Shown in pieces: positions 11,886-24,239 of a stretch of 64,000 bases of DNA. Each line of letters begins with the position of its first letter. Within the stretch, counting starts at the first letter, position 1. The translations under genes and the position numbers were made by a program. The DNA comes from Sesamum alatum (taxonomy: Eukaryota; Streptophyta; Magnoliopsida; Lamiales; Pedaliaceae). Location of the stretch: the NCBI GenBank assembly GCA_034509735.1, contig JACGWO010000006.1:13159001-13223000 (forward strand). The letters run 5' to 3'. The notes under the pieces were generated by a model, which did not search any database, had not been told where the DNA came from, and worked only from the letters and a program-made list of their open reading frames with translations.

Positions 11886-12760
11886 ATGTCTAAGAACTCA
11901 CTTTCCACCATACTTGAGATAAACAAATTCAATGGAACCAATTACAACGACTGGTTGCGCAATCTCAGGATACTCCTGGATTACGAGAACCAAGGATACG
12001 TCATGGACGAGCCTCTCCCTAGGACCTTGCCGGAAAGATCCACGCCAGAAGAACGTGAGACGTTCGAGACTTGGCATAAAGATAATCGGAAGGTCCGTAG
12101 CGTCATACTTGCTTCAATGACGAATGAGATTCAGAAGCAGTATGAAAGGCTAGACGATATCCCTTCCATTATGGCTCGCCTTAAGGATTGCTATGCAGTC
12201 CCGGACCGGCATACTAGGTATGTCGCGACCAAGGCGTTCTTTGGAACCAAAATGACAAAAGGATCCTCTGTACAAGAGCATGGGGTTAAAATGCTTACCC
12301 TGGTGGAAAAGCTCGAGGACCTAAAGACAGGCCTCGACAATGAAACACACATAGATGTGATCCTTCTGTCACTCCCACCCTCCTTCGACTAATTTATCGT
12401 CAACTACAACATGAACGCACTTGAGAAGGGCATTCATGAGTTGATTAATATGTTGGTGCAATACGAGGCAACGACCAAAAAGTCCACACCTTCGGTATTG
12501 TCTGGAGGTGCTTCGACTTCCAAAACGAAAGGCAAGGGTACCGGACGTTGAGAAAAAGGAAGAAAGAGAAGAGAAAGGCCGTCAAAGCAGCTACGGACAC
12601 TAAGAGTGTTCCCATTGTCAAAGAGGGGAAAGGCAAAGGAAAGGGAAATGTTGTCTCCAAGCAACAGTCGAAGGCATATGACATATGTATCAATTGCCGT
12701 GAGAAAGGGCATTGGAAGAGAGAGTGCCCCAAGCTCCTCTTGAACCAAGGTATATTTGTG
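11886..12760 (+). pseudogene. Copia gag of element A, broken
   Basis: An ATG at 11886 opens 168 codons of copia Gag (UBN2-type). INKFNGTNYNDWLRNLRILL is near the start and ILLSLPPSFD near the end. A TAA at 12390 stops the frame, and the following codons still read as Gag. A second stop and a frame change near 12545 come before a lysine-rich stretch and the zinc knuckle CINCREKGHWKREC (C-x2-C-x4-H-x4-C) at about 12690-12731, which binds element RNA. The normal product would form the cytoplasmic particle. The breaks mean no full Gag from this copy. Confidence 0.85.
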
Positions 12761-15700
12761 ATTGAGGTAATATGGTCACTAATTCTGCCTCTTGGGCATT
12801 AGATACCGGCTGTGGAGCTCACATTTGCGAATGATTTGCAGGTGCTGAAAAGAAGCGGAAAATTGGGTAGCGGGGATATGATCCTGAATCTTGGGAATGG
12901 CAAGGCCATCTCGGCAGAAGCAGTAGGATCCACCACTCTAGTAGTTAGGATAGCATTAGCATAGAATTAGAGCAAGTTTATTTTGTACCTAGTATGATCA
13001 AAAACATCATTTCCATTCCATTGTTAGACAATAGTGGTTATGAATTTATGATCAATAAAAATTTCTTTTATTTGATGAGGTGTGGAATTGCTCATCTACT
13101 TGGTACACTTAATAATGGGCTCTATATCTTGCAATAAATGAACTTCGTTCTTAACGCTCAACACAAACGTAAAATAGATAATAACGGGAACGCACGACTG
13201 TGGCACGCTAGGCTAGGTCACATATCCCAAGATAGGATAAAAAGATTGGTAGACTCAAAGAACCTAGAGGTAGGGAACTTGAGTGAGCTACCAACTTGTG
13301 AATCTTGTCTAAGAGGGAAAATGACCAAGAAGCCCTTTGTAGGACAAAGCAGGCTTGCCACAGGTCTGTTGGACTTGGTCCATACAGACGTATGTGGACC
13401 ACTAAGGACGCAGACCCGAGGTGGGTTCTCCTACTTCATAACCTTTACCGATTATCATTCACGGTATGGTTATGTTTACCTAATGAGGTACAAGTCTGAA
13501 GCTCTTGAGAGGTTTAAAGAATTCAGACTTGAAGTAGAGAACTAGACCAACTGCAAAATTAAAGTCCTACGGTCAGACCGACGCGGTGAATACCTTAGTA
13601 TCGAGTTCCTTAATTATCTAAAAGAAAATGGTATAATTTCAAAATGGACACCTCCCGGGACACCACAATTAAATGGTGTCTCTGAAAGGAGGAATCGAAC
13701 CCTGTTGGACATGGTTCAATCCATGATGAGTTTTACCAAATTGCCCTTGTCCTTTTGGGGCTACGCATTGGAAACGGCGGCCAAGTTGCTAAATTTGGCG
13801 CCAACCAGTGTATTGACCCAAATTCCATACGAGATATGGCACGGCAAGCCTGCATCCTACAACTACTTGAAAGTGTGGGGTAGTCCCGCATACGTCAAGA
13901 GGTTAGTGGGAGATAAGTTAGAATCCAGGTCTAGCTTATCCAGGTTCGTTGGATACCCTAAAGAAACTGCGGGTTATTACTTTTATGACCCCTTGGAACA
14001 AAAGGTGTTTGTTTCAAGAAATGCAGTGTTCTTAGAGCAAGGCTTCCCAAAGGATATCCAACTTGATGAACTGATCCTTGAGGAATCAAGTGATGGAATC
14101 CAATCATCAGAGGTAGCCGCGGAATCCTCACTTAGAGGATTCAGGATTGACACCCGAAGGGCTGACCGACCTCGAGAAATCCAACATGCTAGGCATGAAG
14201 GACAACCTCAGGAACAGCCAACCCTGGTTCCTGAACCACCAGCTCCGATACAGTCAGCGCCCACAGTCACCACTGACGTTCCCATTCTCCGTAGGTCTAG
14301 TAGAGAGTCCAGACCTCCAGTATGATATGGCTTTCTAAATACGACCGGTCTTCTGGATAACGATCCTAAGACATACGGAGAAGCGATGTCTGACATCGAC
14401 TTCGGGAAATGGCTTGAGGCCATGAAAACCGAAATGGACTCCATGAGCGAGAACCAAGTCTGGAGACTTGTAGATCCACCGAAAGGTGTCAAGCCAGTTG
14501 GCTGTAAGTGGGTCTACAAGCGCAAACTTGGCGTTAATGGAGAAGTCACAACCTTTAAGGCTAGGCTTGTAGCTAAGGGATACACTCAACGACCCAGGAT
14601 CGATTTTGAGGATACCTACTCGCCGGTAGCCATAGCTAAATCCATTCGGATCCTGCTCGCCATAGCAGCATGGTATGACTATGAGATATGGCAGATGGAC
14701 GTGAAAACGGCCTTCCTCAATGGCTTCGTCGAGGAAGAGATCTATATGGATCAACCGGAGGGTTTCACAGTCACTGGAGAAGAACAGAAGGTCTATCGTC
14801 TCCAAAAGTCCATCTATGGCCTCAAACAAGCATCCCGAAGTTGGAACATTCGCTTCGATGAAGTAATATGGGGCTATGATTTCATCAAAAATGAATCCGA
14901 CCCTTGTGCATACAAGAAGGTCAGTGGGAGCTCTATAGTATTCCTAGTGCTTTATGTGGATGACATTCTACTCATAGGTAATGATGTTGGAATGTTGGGT
15001 GACACAAAAGCATGGTTGTCAACCCAGTTTTCCATGAAGGACTTGGGTAAAGCCTCCTACATCCTAGGCATCCAGATTGTCAGGGACAGATCTAAAAGGA
15101 TGTTAGGGCTCACCCAAAACTCGTATATGGAGAAAGTCCTAAAGCAATATCGGATGGACAACTCTAAACGAGGATTCCTTCCCATGAGGCATGGGATCAA
15201 GTTATCCAAGAAACAGTCCCCGCAGACTGATGAGGAACTTGAAAGGATGAAGGTCATCCCCTATGCTTCTGCCGTAGGTAGCATCTAATATGCAGTTCAC
15301 TGCACCAGGCCTGACATTGCTTACGCTTTAAGCGTGAGAAACAGATATCAGTCTTGTGCAGGAGAGGAACATTGGAATGCTGTTAAGGGCATCCTTAAGT
15401 ACTTAAGGAGGACTAAGGAAATGTTCTTAGTCTATGGCAATGGAGAACTGATCTTGGAAGGATTTAGCGATGCTAGCTTCCAGTCTGATGACGATGATGC
15501 CAAGTCCCAATCTGGTTATGCATTCAGGCTCAATGGAGGAGCAGTGGGTTGGAAAAGTTCGAAGCAAGCAACCACTGCTGACTCCACCACAGAGGCTGAA
15601 TACATAGCAGCTTCAGAAGCTGCCAAGGAAGCGGTTTGGATGAGAAACTACATCCAAGAGTTGGGTGTGGTGCCTAGCATCGCCGAGCCCGTTGTCATCT

Positions 15701-15939
15701 TCTGTGATAACAACAGTGCAATAGCGCAAGCAAAGGAACCGAGATCTCATCGCCATTCCAAACACATTCTTAGACGCTACCATCTTCTTAGAGAAATGGT
15801 AGGAAGAGGTGACGTTCGGATGGACCGAGTCAACTCAGAAGACAACACAGCAGATCCGCTGACAAAGCCTATGTCGCAGAGCGCTCATACACAACATCTT
15901 GAGAAGATGGGGATTAGACATATGGGCGATTGGCTTTAA
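12761..15939 (+). pseudogene. Copia pol of element A (protease-integrase-RT-RNase H), broken
   Basis: Order is protease, integrase, reverse transcriptase, RNase H, the copia order. Protease active site DTGCGAHIC is at 12802-12828, followed by stops and a frame change. From 13138 to 15939 one frame is kept, interrupted only by TAG at 13543, TGA at 14323 and TAA at 15286. Integrase shows the HHCC finger (WHARLGH...CESC) and catalytic aspartates in HTDVCGPL and RSDRRGEY (usually RSDRGGEY). RT has YVDDILL near 14956-14976. RNase H shows FSDAS, TEAEY and FCDNNSA and ends MGDWL. Apart from the stops, the protein is well preserved. Confidence 0.9.
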
Positions 15940-15943
15940 AGGT

Positions 15944-15955
15944 AAAGTGGGAGAT
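15944..15955 (+). promoter_or_regulatory. Polypurine tract of element A
   Basis: AAAGTGGGAGAT directly before the LTR start at 15956; primes plus-strand synthesis in copia elements. Confidence 0.85.
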
Positions 15956-17923
15956 TGTTAGAATAGGTGACCACATAGCCAATCTTGGCGGGAAAAATGT
16001 AACCTATGTCTAGATAATTTCAGTGTTTTGATAAATTTATTAATGAATAAAGAAGTGAATTCATTTCGCATTACTTTGTTTGTGTTCACTTTATCTGCAT
16101 TTCATATATGTTCACTACACAAACAAAGCCCACGGACTGAAAACATATTTCGAGGACTGGGACTACGCTTGGAGGTAGGTCCATTAAATCAGTCTCGCCG
16201 AATCAGTTCGGAAATCTCCAAGTCAAAGAATCTCAAAAATGGGTACCAAGATTCCCCTTGAGACTTGCACTAAGCATCTGCTGTCATATTTCATCGACGG
16301 GTGACGAAGGTCGTCTAAGCAGTGTTAGTGGGTTAGCCTGCTAGGGAGCAGCTGACTGAGGTGACTCGCGGGAACCGTCTTACGAAGGACCTTGAGTAGG
16401 GTCGGGTAGGTATGACGTGTGTTCCCGGTTCCAACGGTACAGGTCAAGTCCTTTGACTTGAGGAACTGCTGAGTTTACCTGTATATCAGGTCTGTCTCTT
16501 AGATATGGTGAGAGATTGCCAAGAAGCACTTGAGTAGTCATAAGCCATGTCTAGTGCAGCTCTGATGTACAGAGTGATAGTAATTTCCAAGAAAGGATCT
16601 GTCTCCTGTCAAAGGCATTGACAGTTTAGTCTCATGGATGCTCTGTGTCCTATCCCTAAAATCTGTGGCCACAGTAACTGAACAGAAGGGAAGGTTTCCC
16701 TTGCGGCGTTTAGTAAGAACAGACCGATACTTAGGTCCAAAATGGATACCTGCATTTTTTCGTGCCCTAGACCCTAAGTGGTGAGACCGTAGACGGAAGG
16801 ACGAGTGTACTGTTAGAGCCTAAATGTTTCACCCCCGAAAATTCACCTAGTCTCTAGTGCCATGGACTGTTGCTAGATGGCCACCCATGGTAACGGGCGG
16901 ATTCTAGGAATACCGACCAAGTCTAGCTGAAAGGTGAACCTAGAGAGTCACACACAATCCACACACATTAAGTATTTAATTTAGAATTAAATATTGGAGA
17001 AATGGAATGATTAAATTGGATTTAATCGGGTACTTTATTTTCTTGGAGAGAATTAATTCCTTTTATTAGATAAAAGGGATTGATCTAATAAATTGGATTT
17101 ATTAGAAAATTAATTTAATGTGGCTAGAATAAATATTTATATTTATTTTATTTATTTATTGCCCTTTGGAATATTTAAATAGGTTTTAAATATTCCATTA
17201 AATTAAATTAATGGTTGAGATTAAAATGGGAGATGGATGGCTAGGATTAAATTTGACTAGGACTTTGACTAGGTCAAAATCCTAGTCAAAATAGTCTTCT
17301 TTAGAGTTGGAGTTTGAAGAGGATTAACTCCTCCTCTATATATAGTCCTAGCCCCTCATTATTAGAAAGGTGATGATATTCCAACACACACACACACACA
17401 CTCGGCTCTCTGCTCTCTCCCTACTCGTCCGCCCTCTCTCTCTCTCTCTCACAACAAGAAAATAATTTCTTGTTCTTTTGTTCTTGGAATAATTGAACTT
17501 AGGAGAATTAATACCGTTAATTAATAACGTGTGATTAATTTATCCTCTCCAAAAAAAAATACTTGTTCGTTCGCTAGCACGACGTGCAAGATACGTGGGT
17601 GGATTGTGTGTTACTGTTTGGAGGTTCTCACATACGAGACTTGGAGCAAATCAGGGAACAACGCGAGTACCGGTTAGAAGACGAAAACGACAATCGGTAG
17701 GTTCCGGTTTAAATTTTCGTTTCTCTTTATTTTAATCCTATGGCCTCTATGATTTCTTTTATGCTTTTTGATTCATGAGATACACAGAACGACCGGGAAC
17801 TTCAAGGATACACCCCTTGAACGTGTTCTTTTATTTTATTAAAAGCATGTTTTAATTTCGTATTTAATTTTATACCGCACTTCCGCATTCGCGCTATTTC
17901 CCAGGACGATCCACAATCTTTCA
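15956..17923 (+). mobile_element. 3' LTR of element A (1968 bp)
   Basis: Starts TGTTAGAATAGG after the polypurine tract and ends CTTTCA at 17923. About 5% different from the 5' LTR in the part I counted. The next bases, GTGTA (17924-17928), are the presumed target duplication; its partner would lie left of the window. Immediately after comes pol sequence of another element, so A sits inside element C. Confidence 0.9.
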
Positions 17924-18955
17924 GTGTATACCAGAAGGTCAGTGGGAGCTCAATAGTGTTCCTAGTGCTTTATGTGGATGACATTCTACTCGTAGGTAAT
18001 GATGCTAGAATGTTGGGTGACACAAAAGCATGGTTAGCAACCTAGTTTTCCATGAAGGATTTGGGTGAAGCCTCCTACATCCTAGGCATCTAGATTGTCA
18101 GGGACAGATCTTAAAGGATGTTAGGGCTCACCCAAAACTCGTATATGGAGAAAGTCCTAAAGAGATATCGGATGGACAACTCCCAACGAGGATTCCTTCC
18201 CATGTGGCATGGATCAAGTTATCCAAGAAACAGTCTTCGCAAACTGATAAGGAACTTGAAAGGATGAAAGTCATCTCCTATGCTTCTGCCATAGGTAGCA
18301 TCCAATATGCGGTCCACTGCACCAGGCCTGACATTGCTTACGCTTTGAGCATAACAAGCAGATATCAGTCTTGTGCAGGAGAGGCACATTCGAATGCTAT
18401 TAAGGGCATCCTTAAGTACCTGAGGAGACTAAGGAAATGTTCTTAGTCTATGGCAATGGAGAACTGATGCTGGAAGGCTTTAGCGACGCTAGCTCCAGTC
18501 TGATGACGATTGATGTCAAGTCTCAATCGGGTTATGTATTCAGGCTCAATGGAGGAGTAGTGGTTTGGAAAAGTTCCAAGCAAGCCACCACTGCTGATTC
18601 CACCACTGAGGCCGAATACATAGCAACTTCAGAAGATGCCAAGGAAGCGGTTTGGATGAGAAACTACATCCAAGAGTTGGGTGTGGTGCCTAGCATCGCC
18701 GAGCCCGTTGTCATCTTTTTTGGTAACAACGGAGCAATAGCGCAAGCAAAAGAACCGAGATCTCATCATCGTTCCAAACACATTCATAGACGTTACCATC
18801 TTCTAAGAGAAATGGTAGGAAGAGGTGACGTTCGGATGGACCGAGTCAACTCAGCAGACAACACAGCAAATCCGCTGACAAAGCCTATGTCGCAGAGCGC
18901 TCATACGTAACATCTTGAGAAGATGGGGATTAGACATATGGGCGATTGGCTTTAA
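17924..18955 (+). pseudogene. 3' part of copia pol, element C (RT end and RNase H)
   Basis: Begins inside the RT gene at the point corresponding to about 14909 of element A and reads through YVDD to RNase H. It has stops, at least three frame changes, and the RNase H residue equivalent to D in FCDNN changed to G (FFGNNGA, about 18715). The last readable block is from 18437 to 18910. The 5' half of C should lie left of the window, beyond the 5' LTR of A. Confidence 0.85.
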
Positions 18956-18970
18956 GGTCAAGTGGGAGAT

Positions 18971-20383
18971 TGTTAGAATAGGTGACCATGTATCCAATCT
19001 TAGCAAGCAAAATGTAACCTATGTCTAGACAATTTCAGAGATTTGATAAATTATTTATGAATAAAGAAGTGAAATTCATTTGGCATTACTTTGTTTGTGT
19101 TCACTTTTATCTGCATTACATATCTGTTCACTACGCAAACAAAGCCCATGGACTGAAAATGTATTTCGGGGACTGGGACTACACTTGGAGGTAGGTCCAT
19201 GAAATCAGTCCCGTCGAATCAGTCCGGAAATCTCCAACTCAAGGAATCTCGAAAATGGGTACCGAGATTCCCCTTGAGACTTGCACTAAGCATCTGCTGT
19301 CGTATTTCATCGACGGTTGACAAAGGTCGTCTAAGCAGTGTTAGTGGGTTAGCCTGCTAGGGAGCAGCTGACTGAGGTGACTCGGGGGAACCGTCTTACG
19401 GAGGACCTTGAGTAGGGTCGGGTAGGTATGACGTGTGTTCCCGGTTCCAACGATACAGGTCAAGTCCTTTGACTTGAGGAACTGCTGAGTTTACCTGTAC
19501 ATCAGGGTTGTATCTTAGATATGGTGAGAGATTGCCAAGAAACACTTAAGTAGTCATAATTCATGTCTAGTGCAGCTCCGGTGTACAGAGTGACAGTAGT
19601 TTCCAAGAAAGGATCTGTCTCCTGTCAAAAGGCATTGACAGTTGAGTCTCACATATGCTTTGTGTCTTGTCCCTAAAATCTGTGGCCATAATAACTGAAC
19701 AGAAGGGAAGGTTTCCCTTGCGGCATTTAGTAAGGACAGACCGACACTTAGGTCCAAAATGGGTACCTGCATTTTCCGTGCCCTAGACCCTAAGTGGTGA
19801 GACCGTAGACGGAAGGACAAGTGTACTGTTAGAGCCTAAATGTTCATCCCCGAATATTCACCTAGTCTCTAGTGCCACGGACCGTTGTTAGATGGCCACC
19901 CATGGTAACGGGCGAATTCTGGGAATCCGACCAAGTCTAGCTGAAAGGTGAACCTAAAGAGTCACACACAATCCGCACACATTAAGTATTTAATTTGGAA
20001 TTAAATATTTGGAGAAATTGAATTATTAAATTGGATTTAATCAGGTCCTTTATTTTCTTGGAAAGAATTAATTCCTTTTATTGGATAAAAGGGATTTATC
20101 TAATAAATTGGATTTATTAGAAAATTAATTTAATGGGCCTAAAATAAATATTAATATTTATTTATTTCCCTTGAAATATTTAAATAGGTTTTAAATATTC
20201 CATTAAATTAAATTAATGGTTGAGATTAAAAGGAGAGATGGATGGCTAGGATTAATTTGACTAGGTCAAAATACTACTTTGACTAGGACTTTGACTAGGT
20301 CAAAATAGTCTTCTTTAGAGTTGGAGTTTGAAGAGGATTAAACTCCTCTTCTATATATACTCCTAGTCCTTCACCTTTAGAGA
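18971..20383 (+). mobile_element. 3' LTR of element C, truncated
   Basis: Starts TGTTAGAATAGG after a polypurine tract and follows the LTR of A until just past the TATA region (about 20360), then homology ends near 20383. About 540 bp of the LTR end is missing. What follows is organelle-like DNA, so this is a breakpoint or an assembly join. Confidence 0.85.
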
Positions 20384-20551
20384 GATGGTTGATCGCCGCC
20401 TCCTTGTCCTGGAGGCTCTCCGGCCGGGGAGGGGCTTGCTATCGTAACCTTTTCTCCCGGTCGGTGTATGTGAAAAAGAGTGACGAACTCCTTTTTTTTT
20501 CGGTCATAGGTTGGTCCAAAGAACGAGAGTCGGCTTCCTTAAGTCCGTTCT

Positions 20552-20584
20552 TCCTCAGTAGCTCAGTGGTAGAGCGGTCGGCTG
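20552..20584 (+). pseudogene. 5' half of plastid-type trnN-GUU
   Basis: TCCTCAGTAGCTCAGTGGTA followed by GAGCGGTCGGCTG matches the acceptor, D arm and start of the anticodon arm of the plastid asparagine tRNA. The sequence departs just before the anticodon, so no tRNA can form. Confidence 0.7.
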
Positions 20585-21177
20585 ACAGGCCTGCCTCAAC
20601 GGCATAAGATGAATATAAAAAACCAAGCGCTAACTGAAACTGGGGTCCTTCAGTCAGGTTTTTACTAAATAAAGAGGGCCTACGAGGCGCCTGGAACAGG
20701 TGCTAATGGAACTACTGGAGCGAGTACGTAGTACTACTGGTTGAACAGTTCCCGCCAAGACTGCTACTACTCCTGTTGGAGCTGCAACCACTGGAATTGG
20801 CTAAACTATTACTCGAACTGGTGTCGTGGGGGTACTGGAGTGACTTGTGCTAAGGGAAATATACCTATTAACTGGAACTGGTACTTTCACTTGTGTCGGA
20901 AAGTATTAACTCAACCGGTACTGGAGAGACTCTTCCCGGGTGAACTCTTCCTGGAGGAAGTCTTCCTGGTGGGAGCGAACTTAGATTCTTATTCTCTTAA
21001 TGAATGCGCTAAAGAAAGATACTCGTATAAACTATTATTAGCTTTTAGTCAACCTATTAACTAAAGAAAGAAAGCCTGACTTAGGCGGAGATAGAATATA
21101 TATAACAAAGAGAGCTATGGAGCCTAGCTGAAAGCTTGACAAGGCGGATATTTAGTCTATCTATAAGAGGAGATTAT

Positions 21178-21268
21178 ATGAAAAATGTAACCGATTCTTT
21201 CGTTTCTTTGGGCCACTGGCCATCTGCCGGGAGTTTCGGATTTAATACCGATATTTTAGCAACAAACT
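21178..21268 (+). pseudogene. atpF: 5' fragment of plastid atpF (ATP synthase CF0 subunit b)
   Basis: An ATG at 21178, with a GGAG ribosome-site-like motif just upstream, opens [20 protein letters not shown] and continues [10 protein letters not shown]. This is the start of the thylakoid ATP synthase subunit b. Homology stops after about 30 residues, inside the first exon, and the frame runs on into unrelated sequence to 21528. It is a nonfunctional transferred fragment. Confidence 0.75.
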
Positions 21269-22144
21269 CGATTCTTCTGGAGCTTGAGGAGTACTCCCTG
21301 ACGGTCGAGTGGAACAAAGGGTTTGAAAGGGGCAAGGGCTTTGCTGGCACGAGTGCGTTAAGAGTGCGTTTCCGATGGGAGTTGCTAAGCTTAAAAAAAG
21401 GGCTTTCTCCGGGCTACCAGGCTCGTCTTGCTTGCTGGGAGAGAGGAAGCTTCCGGACCACCTTTGGAAGCCAGATAGCGAGCGAGCTTTACAAAAAACC
21501 TTTCCGGCTGAGGTTAGTTCGGGTATGACTGCGGTATGGTTTGGGTATAGCAGGGGTGGCAGGTATGGGGTCAGGTTAGAAGTCTTACTAGAGCCGGGTA
21601 GCCAAGCTAATCCGATGGGAGACCTGCTCTTCCAGTCATGGAACCCGATGCCGCATGACCAGAATGTTGTAGATCAATAACAGGGCCTGTCATGCGATCA
21701 CTTCCGTACCATGTCCAGTGTTGAATTTTCATTACCTTAGTCGGCCTCTTGCTTTAGCATGATTTCGGGATGCCTATTTGATTCAATTCCAAAATTTGTC
21801 AAGATGCAGTCGGTCTTCCAAATCAATGTTGAAATCACTTCTCATGGATATTTTATTAAATGAGGAAGCGAACTAGCTTCATCGCCGGGCTCAGGAAGCG
21901 ATTCAGCCTCCCGGCCTCCTAGCTTCAAAAACTGCTTGCTGTACAGGGAAGGTAGGTAAGTAAGAGGCGGATCTAAGGTAATGAAATTCTTCGACTTCTT
22001 ATTCATAGTGGATATACTCCCAACCTCCACCAGCAAGCAGTACCATGTGCACCTTGGGACTCGCTAGCGCCTGTTAAGGCTAGTCGATTCGACAATGGGT
22101 TTGAGTCAGTGATTGGAAAACTTCCTTTTCTCGATTTGATTCGC

Positions 22145-22644
22145 NNNNNNNNNNNNNNNNNNNNNNNNNNNNNNNNNNNNNNNNNNNNNNNNNNNNNNNN
22201 NNNNNNNNNNNNNNNNNNNNNNNNNNNNNNNNNNNNNNNNNNNNNNNNNNNNNNNNNNNNNNNNNNNNNNNNNNNNNNNNNNNNNNNNNNNNNNNNNNNN
22301 NNNNNNNNNNNNNNNNNNNNNNNNNNNNNNNNNNNNNNNNNNNNNNNNNNNNNNNNNNNNNNNNNNNNNNNNNNNNNNNNNNNNNNNNNNNNNNNNNNNN
22401 NNNNNNNNNNNNNNNNNNNNNNNNNNNNNNNNNNNNNNNNNNNNNNNNNNNNNNNNNNNNNNNNNNNNNNNNNNNNNNNNNNNNNNNNNNNNNNNNNNNN
22501 NNNNNNNNNNNNNNNNNNNNNNNNNNNNNNNNNNNNNNNNNNNNNNNNNNNNNNNNNNNNNNNNNNNNNNNNNNNNNNNNNNNNNNNNNNNNNNNNNNNN
22601 NNNNNNNNNNNNNNNNNNNNNNNNNNNNNNNNNNNNNNNNNNNN
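22145..22644. other. Assembly gap (500 N)
   Basis: Exactly 500 N, a conventional filler length, so the true distance is unknown. Reading frames drawn through it are meaningless. The sequence resumes at the same viral position that follows a 30-A tract at 30924-30953, so the gap probably broke at a matching A run. Confidence 0.98.
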
Positions 22645-23187
22645 TTTTAAATTTATGATAAATATACGGGGAAAATAAATGAATATGGAAAGGAGACCTT
22701 TGGGTCGTTCCCTTAAATTATGAGGATGAAGGAAGTCTGTTTTACCACTGCTGCCCGGTTTTGCCAAATATGGCGTTGTGTGGGCCTTTTGGTGGTGTTT
22801 TAAGACTGAATTCGTACTTATTAATTTAACGGAGCGTAAAAGGTTCCCAAATTTACTCTATTCCTATTCATTTAAATTCTCTTTATATAGATCACAATTT
22901 AAGATACTCCTTTTTTTTTGATCGCCTTTCGCCTACATGGTCGGATTTACATTCCGCCTACATGGTCGGATTTTTGGCGATTTTTGTATATTTTTGGTAT
23001 CTCTCGTCTTCCGCCTACATGGCCGGATTTATATTCCGCCTACATGGTCGGATTTTACGGCGAGGTTTTGTATTGTATATTCCCGATCCCTCCATGGCAT
23101 GTCGCCATGGCTCCTTATGGTATCAGAGCCATGTTATTGAAGTTGTATTGGATAATTCAACAGTACTTGTTTTATATATTGCTTAAT
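22645..23187 (+). promoter_or_regulatory. Pararetroviral leader, copy 1
   Basis: Noncoding leader nearly identical to 30956-31499. It has four copies of a CCTACATGGTCGGATT-type repeat (about 22929-23056), short upstream start codons and the primer site. Its promoter would lie in or beyond the gap. Confidence 0.75.
23118..23130 (+). promoter_or_regulatory. tRNA-Met primer binding site, copy 1
   Basis: TGGTATCAGAGCC, complementary to the 3' end of initiator tRNA-Met, the usual primer for minus-strand DNA in Caulimoviridae. Confidence 0.85.
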
Positions 23188-24238
23188 ATGCAATATTTAT
23201 CTGTTTCAGATATAAATACTGTTAAAAATTCCAAAAAGGAAGAATATGAAATTCCTAAGAATTTAAGTCAATTAAATAAATGGACAATTCCTAAGGTAAA
23301 TCCTAGATTAATTTATAATTTCGGCCGATTTGATTTTTGGAAGACAAAACAGATTGTAAAGACTAGTGAGGAATCAATAGCCCTTGATAATGAAGAAAGA
23401 GTAATAAAAACTTTTAGATGCTATGGATATAGGGCATTATCAGGATGAATATAAATTTTTACATATAGGATTAGTACAAATTGCTTTTAAACCCTTAACA
23501 TTAGAAGGTTTACCTGAAAGTTTTTTTAGCTGCTCTTAGAGATGCAAGGAATTTAGATTGGAAAAAATCTTTGATTGGGATAAATACAATCCAGCCTAGC
23601 TCACGGGCCGGTATTTTTTTTAATGTCTATCCGAATTTACAATTGTCCTTATCGGATGCAAATATATTAGATGCTTTAACATTAAATGTTAAAACTCATG
23701 GGTATAATTATACACCCGGATCTGAATTAATATGTGTATGTTATAGAATATATTATAAACTTCTTCATACCCTTAATCCTAACTGTAGAATACAAGATAA
23801 TAAGTCATTAGAACAAACTATATTTTTTTGAAACAAATTTACATAGTTCTAGAATTAATACTAGAAGGCAAATAAAATGGAGTGAAATAGAATTCCCAGA
23901 AAGTTGGATAATTGAGAAAGAAGTTCCAATTTCAAGTCATATAGAAAGTAATTATGCTAGTATTGTTCAAAATCCAGAAGGAAATGTTAGAATAGACTTT
24001 ATTAATAACCAACCAAAATGTTTAAGAAGCAATTCTTCAAGATATTCTACACCAGTTGAAATTATGACTCCATCTAGAGCATCCACTTCACAAAATAGAG
24101 AAGAAAATAGCCAAGAAGATATAAGAGAAAATAAAGTTGAACAAATAAGGATTCAGTCTAATAATATTGCTAAAGGGATATATAAAGATCCAAGATTAAA
24201 TGAAGAATTAACTTCAGAAACAAATTTTTGTTTATAAA
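23188..24238 (+). pseudogene. Pararetrovirus movement protein, copy 1 (frameshifted)
   Basis: Same sequence as the intact copy at 31500-32543, but broken by extra bases in or beside single-base runs: near 23405 (A run), 23522 (T run), 23582, 23612 (T run) and 23824 (T run). Readable pieces keep the 30K-type core, for example NVYPNLQLSLSDANILDAL and GYNYTPGSELICVCY. The protein would act at plasmodesmata in cell-to-cell spread. As read, this copy is not translatable. Because every break is a run-length change, uncorrected sequencing error is as likely as decay. Confidence 0.8.
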
Positions 24239-24239
24239 A

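Larger units (their letters stand above)
20384..22144. other. Organelle-derived insert (mitochondrial-type mosaic with plastid pieces)
   Basis: Composition and style change sharply from the flanking LTR. The stretch carries half of a plastid-type asparagine tRNA and the 5' end of plastid atpF, each cut off and embedded in unrelated sequence. That is how plastid fragments usually sit in plant mitochondrial genomes. I therefore read it as nuclear mitochondrial DNA or a misplaced mitochondrial contig. The open frames at 20741-21064 and 21375-21680 show no family features. Confidence 0.55.

Noticed and set aside
14335..14829. Minus-strand frame of 164 codons
   Set aside because: Shadow of the copia reverse transcriptase on the plus strand.
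20741..21064. W/N/C-rich frame in the organelle-like insert
   Set aside because: Biased repeats such as GGAACTGG words explain it; not like any organelle protein I know.
22003..22767. Long reading frames across the N block on both strands
   Set aside because: They are open only because unknown bases cannot contain stops.
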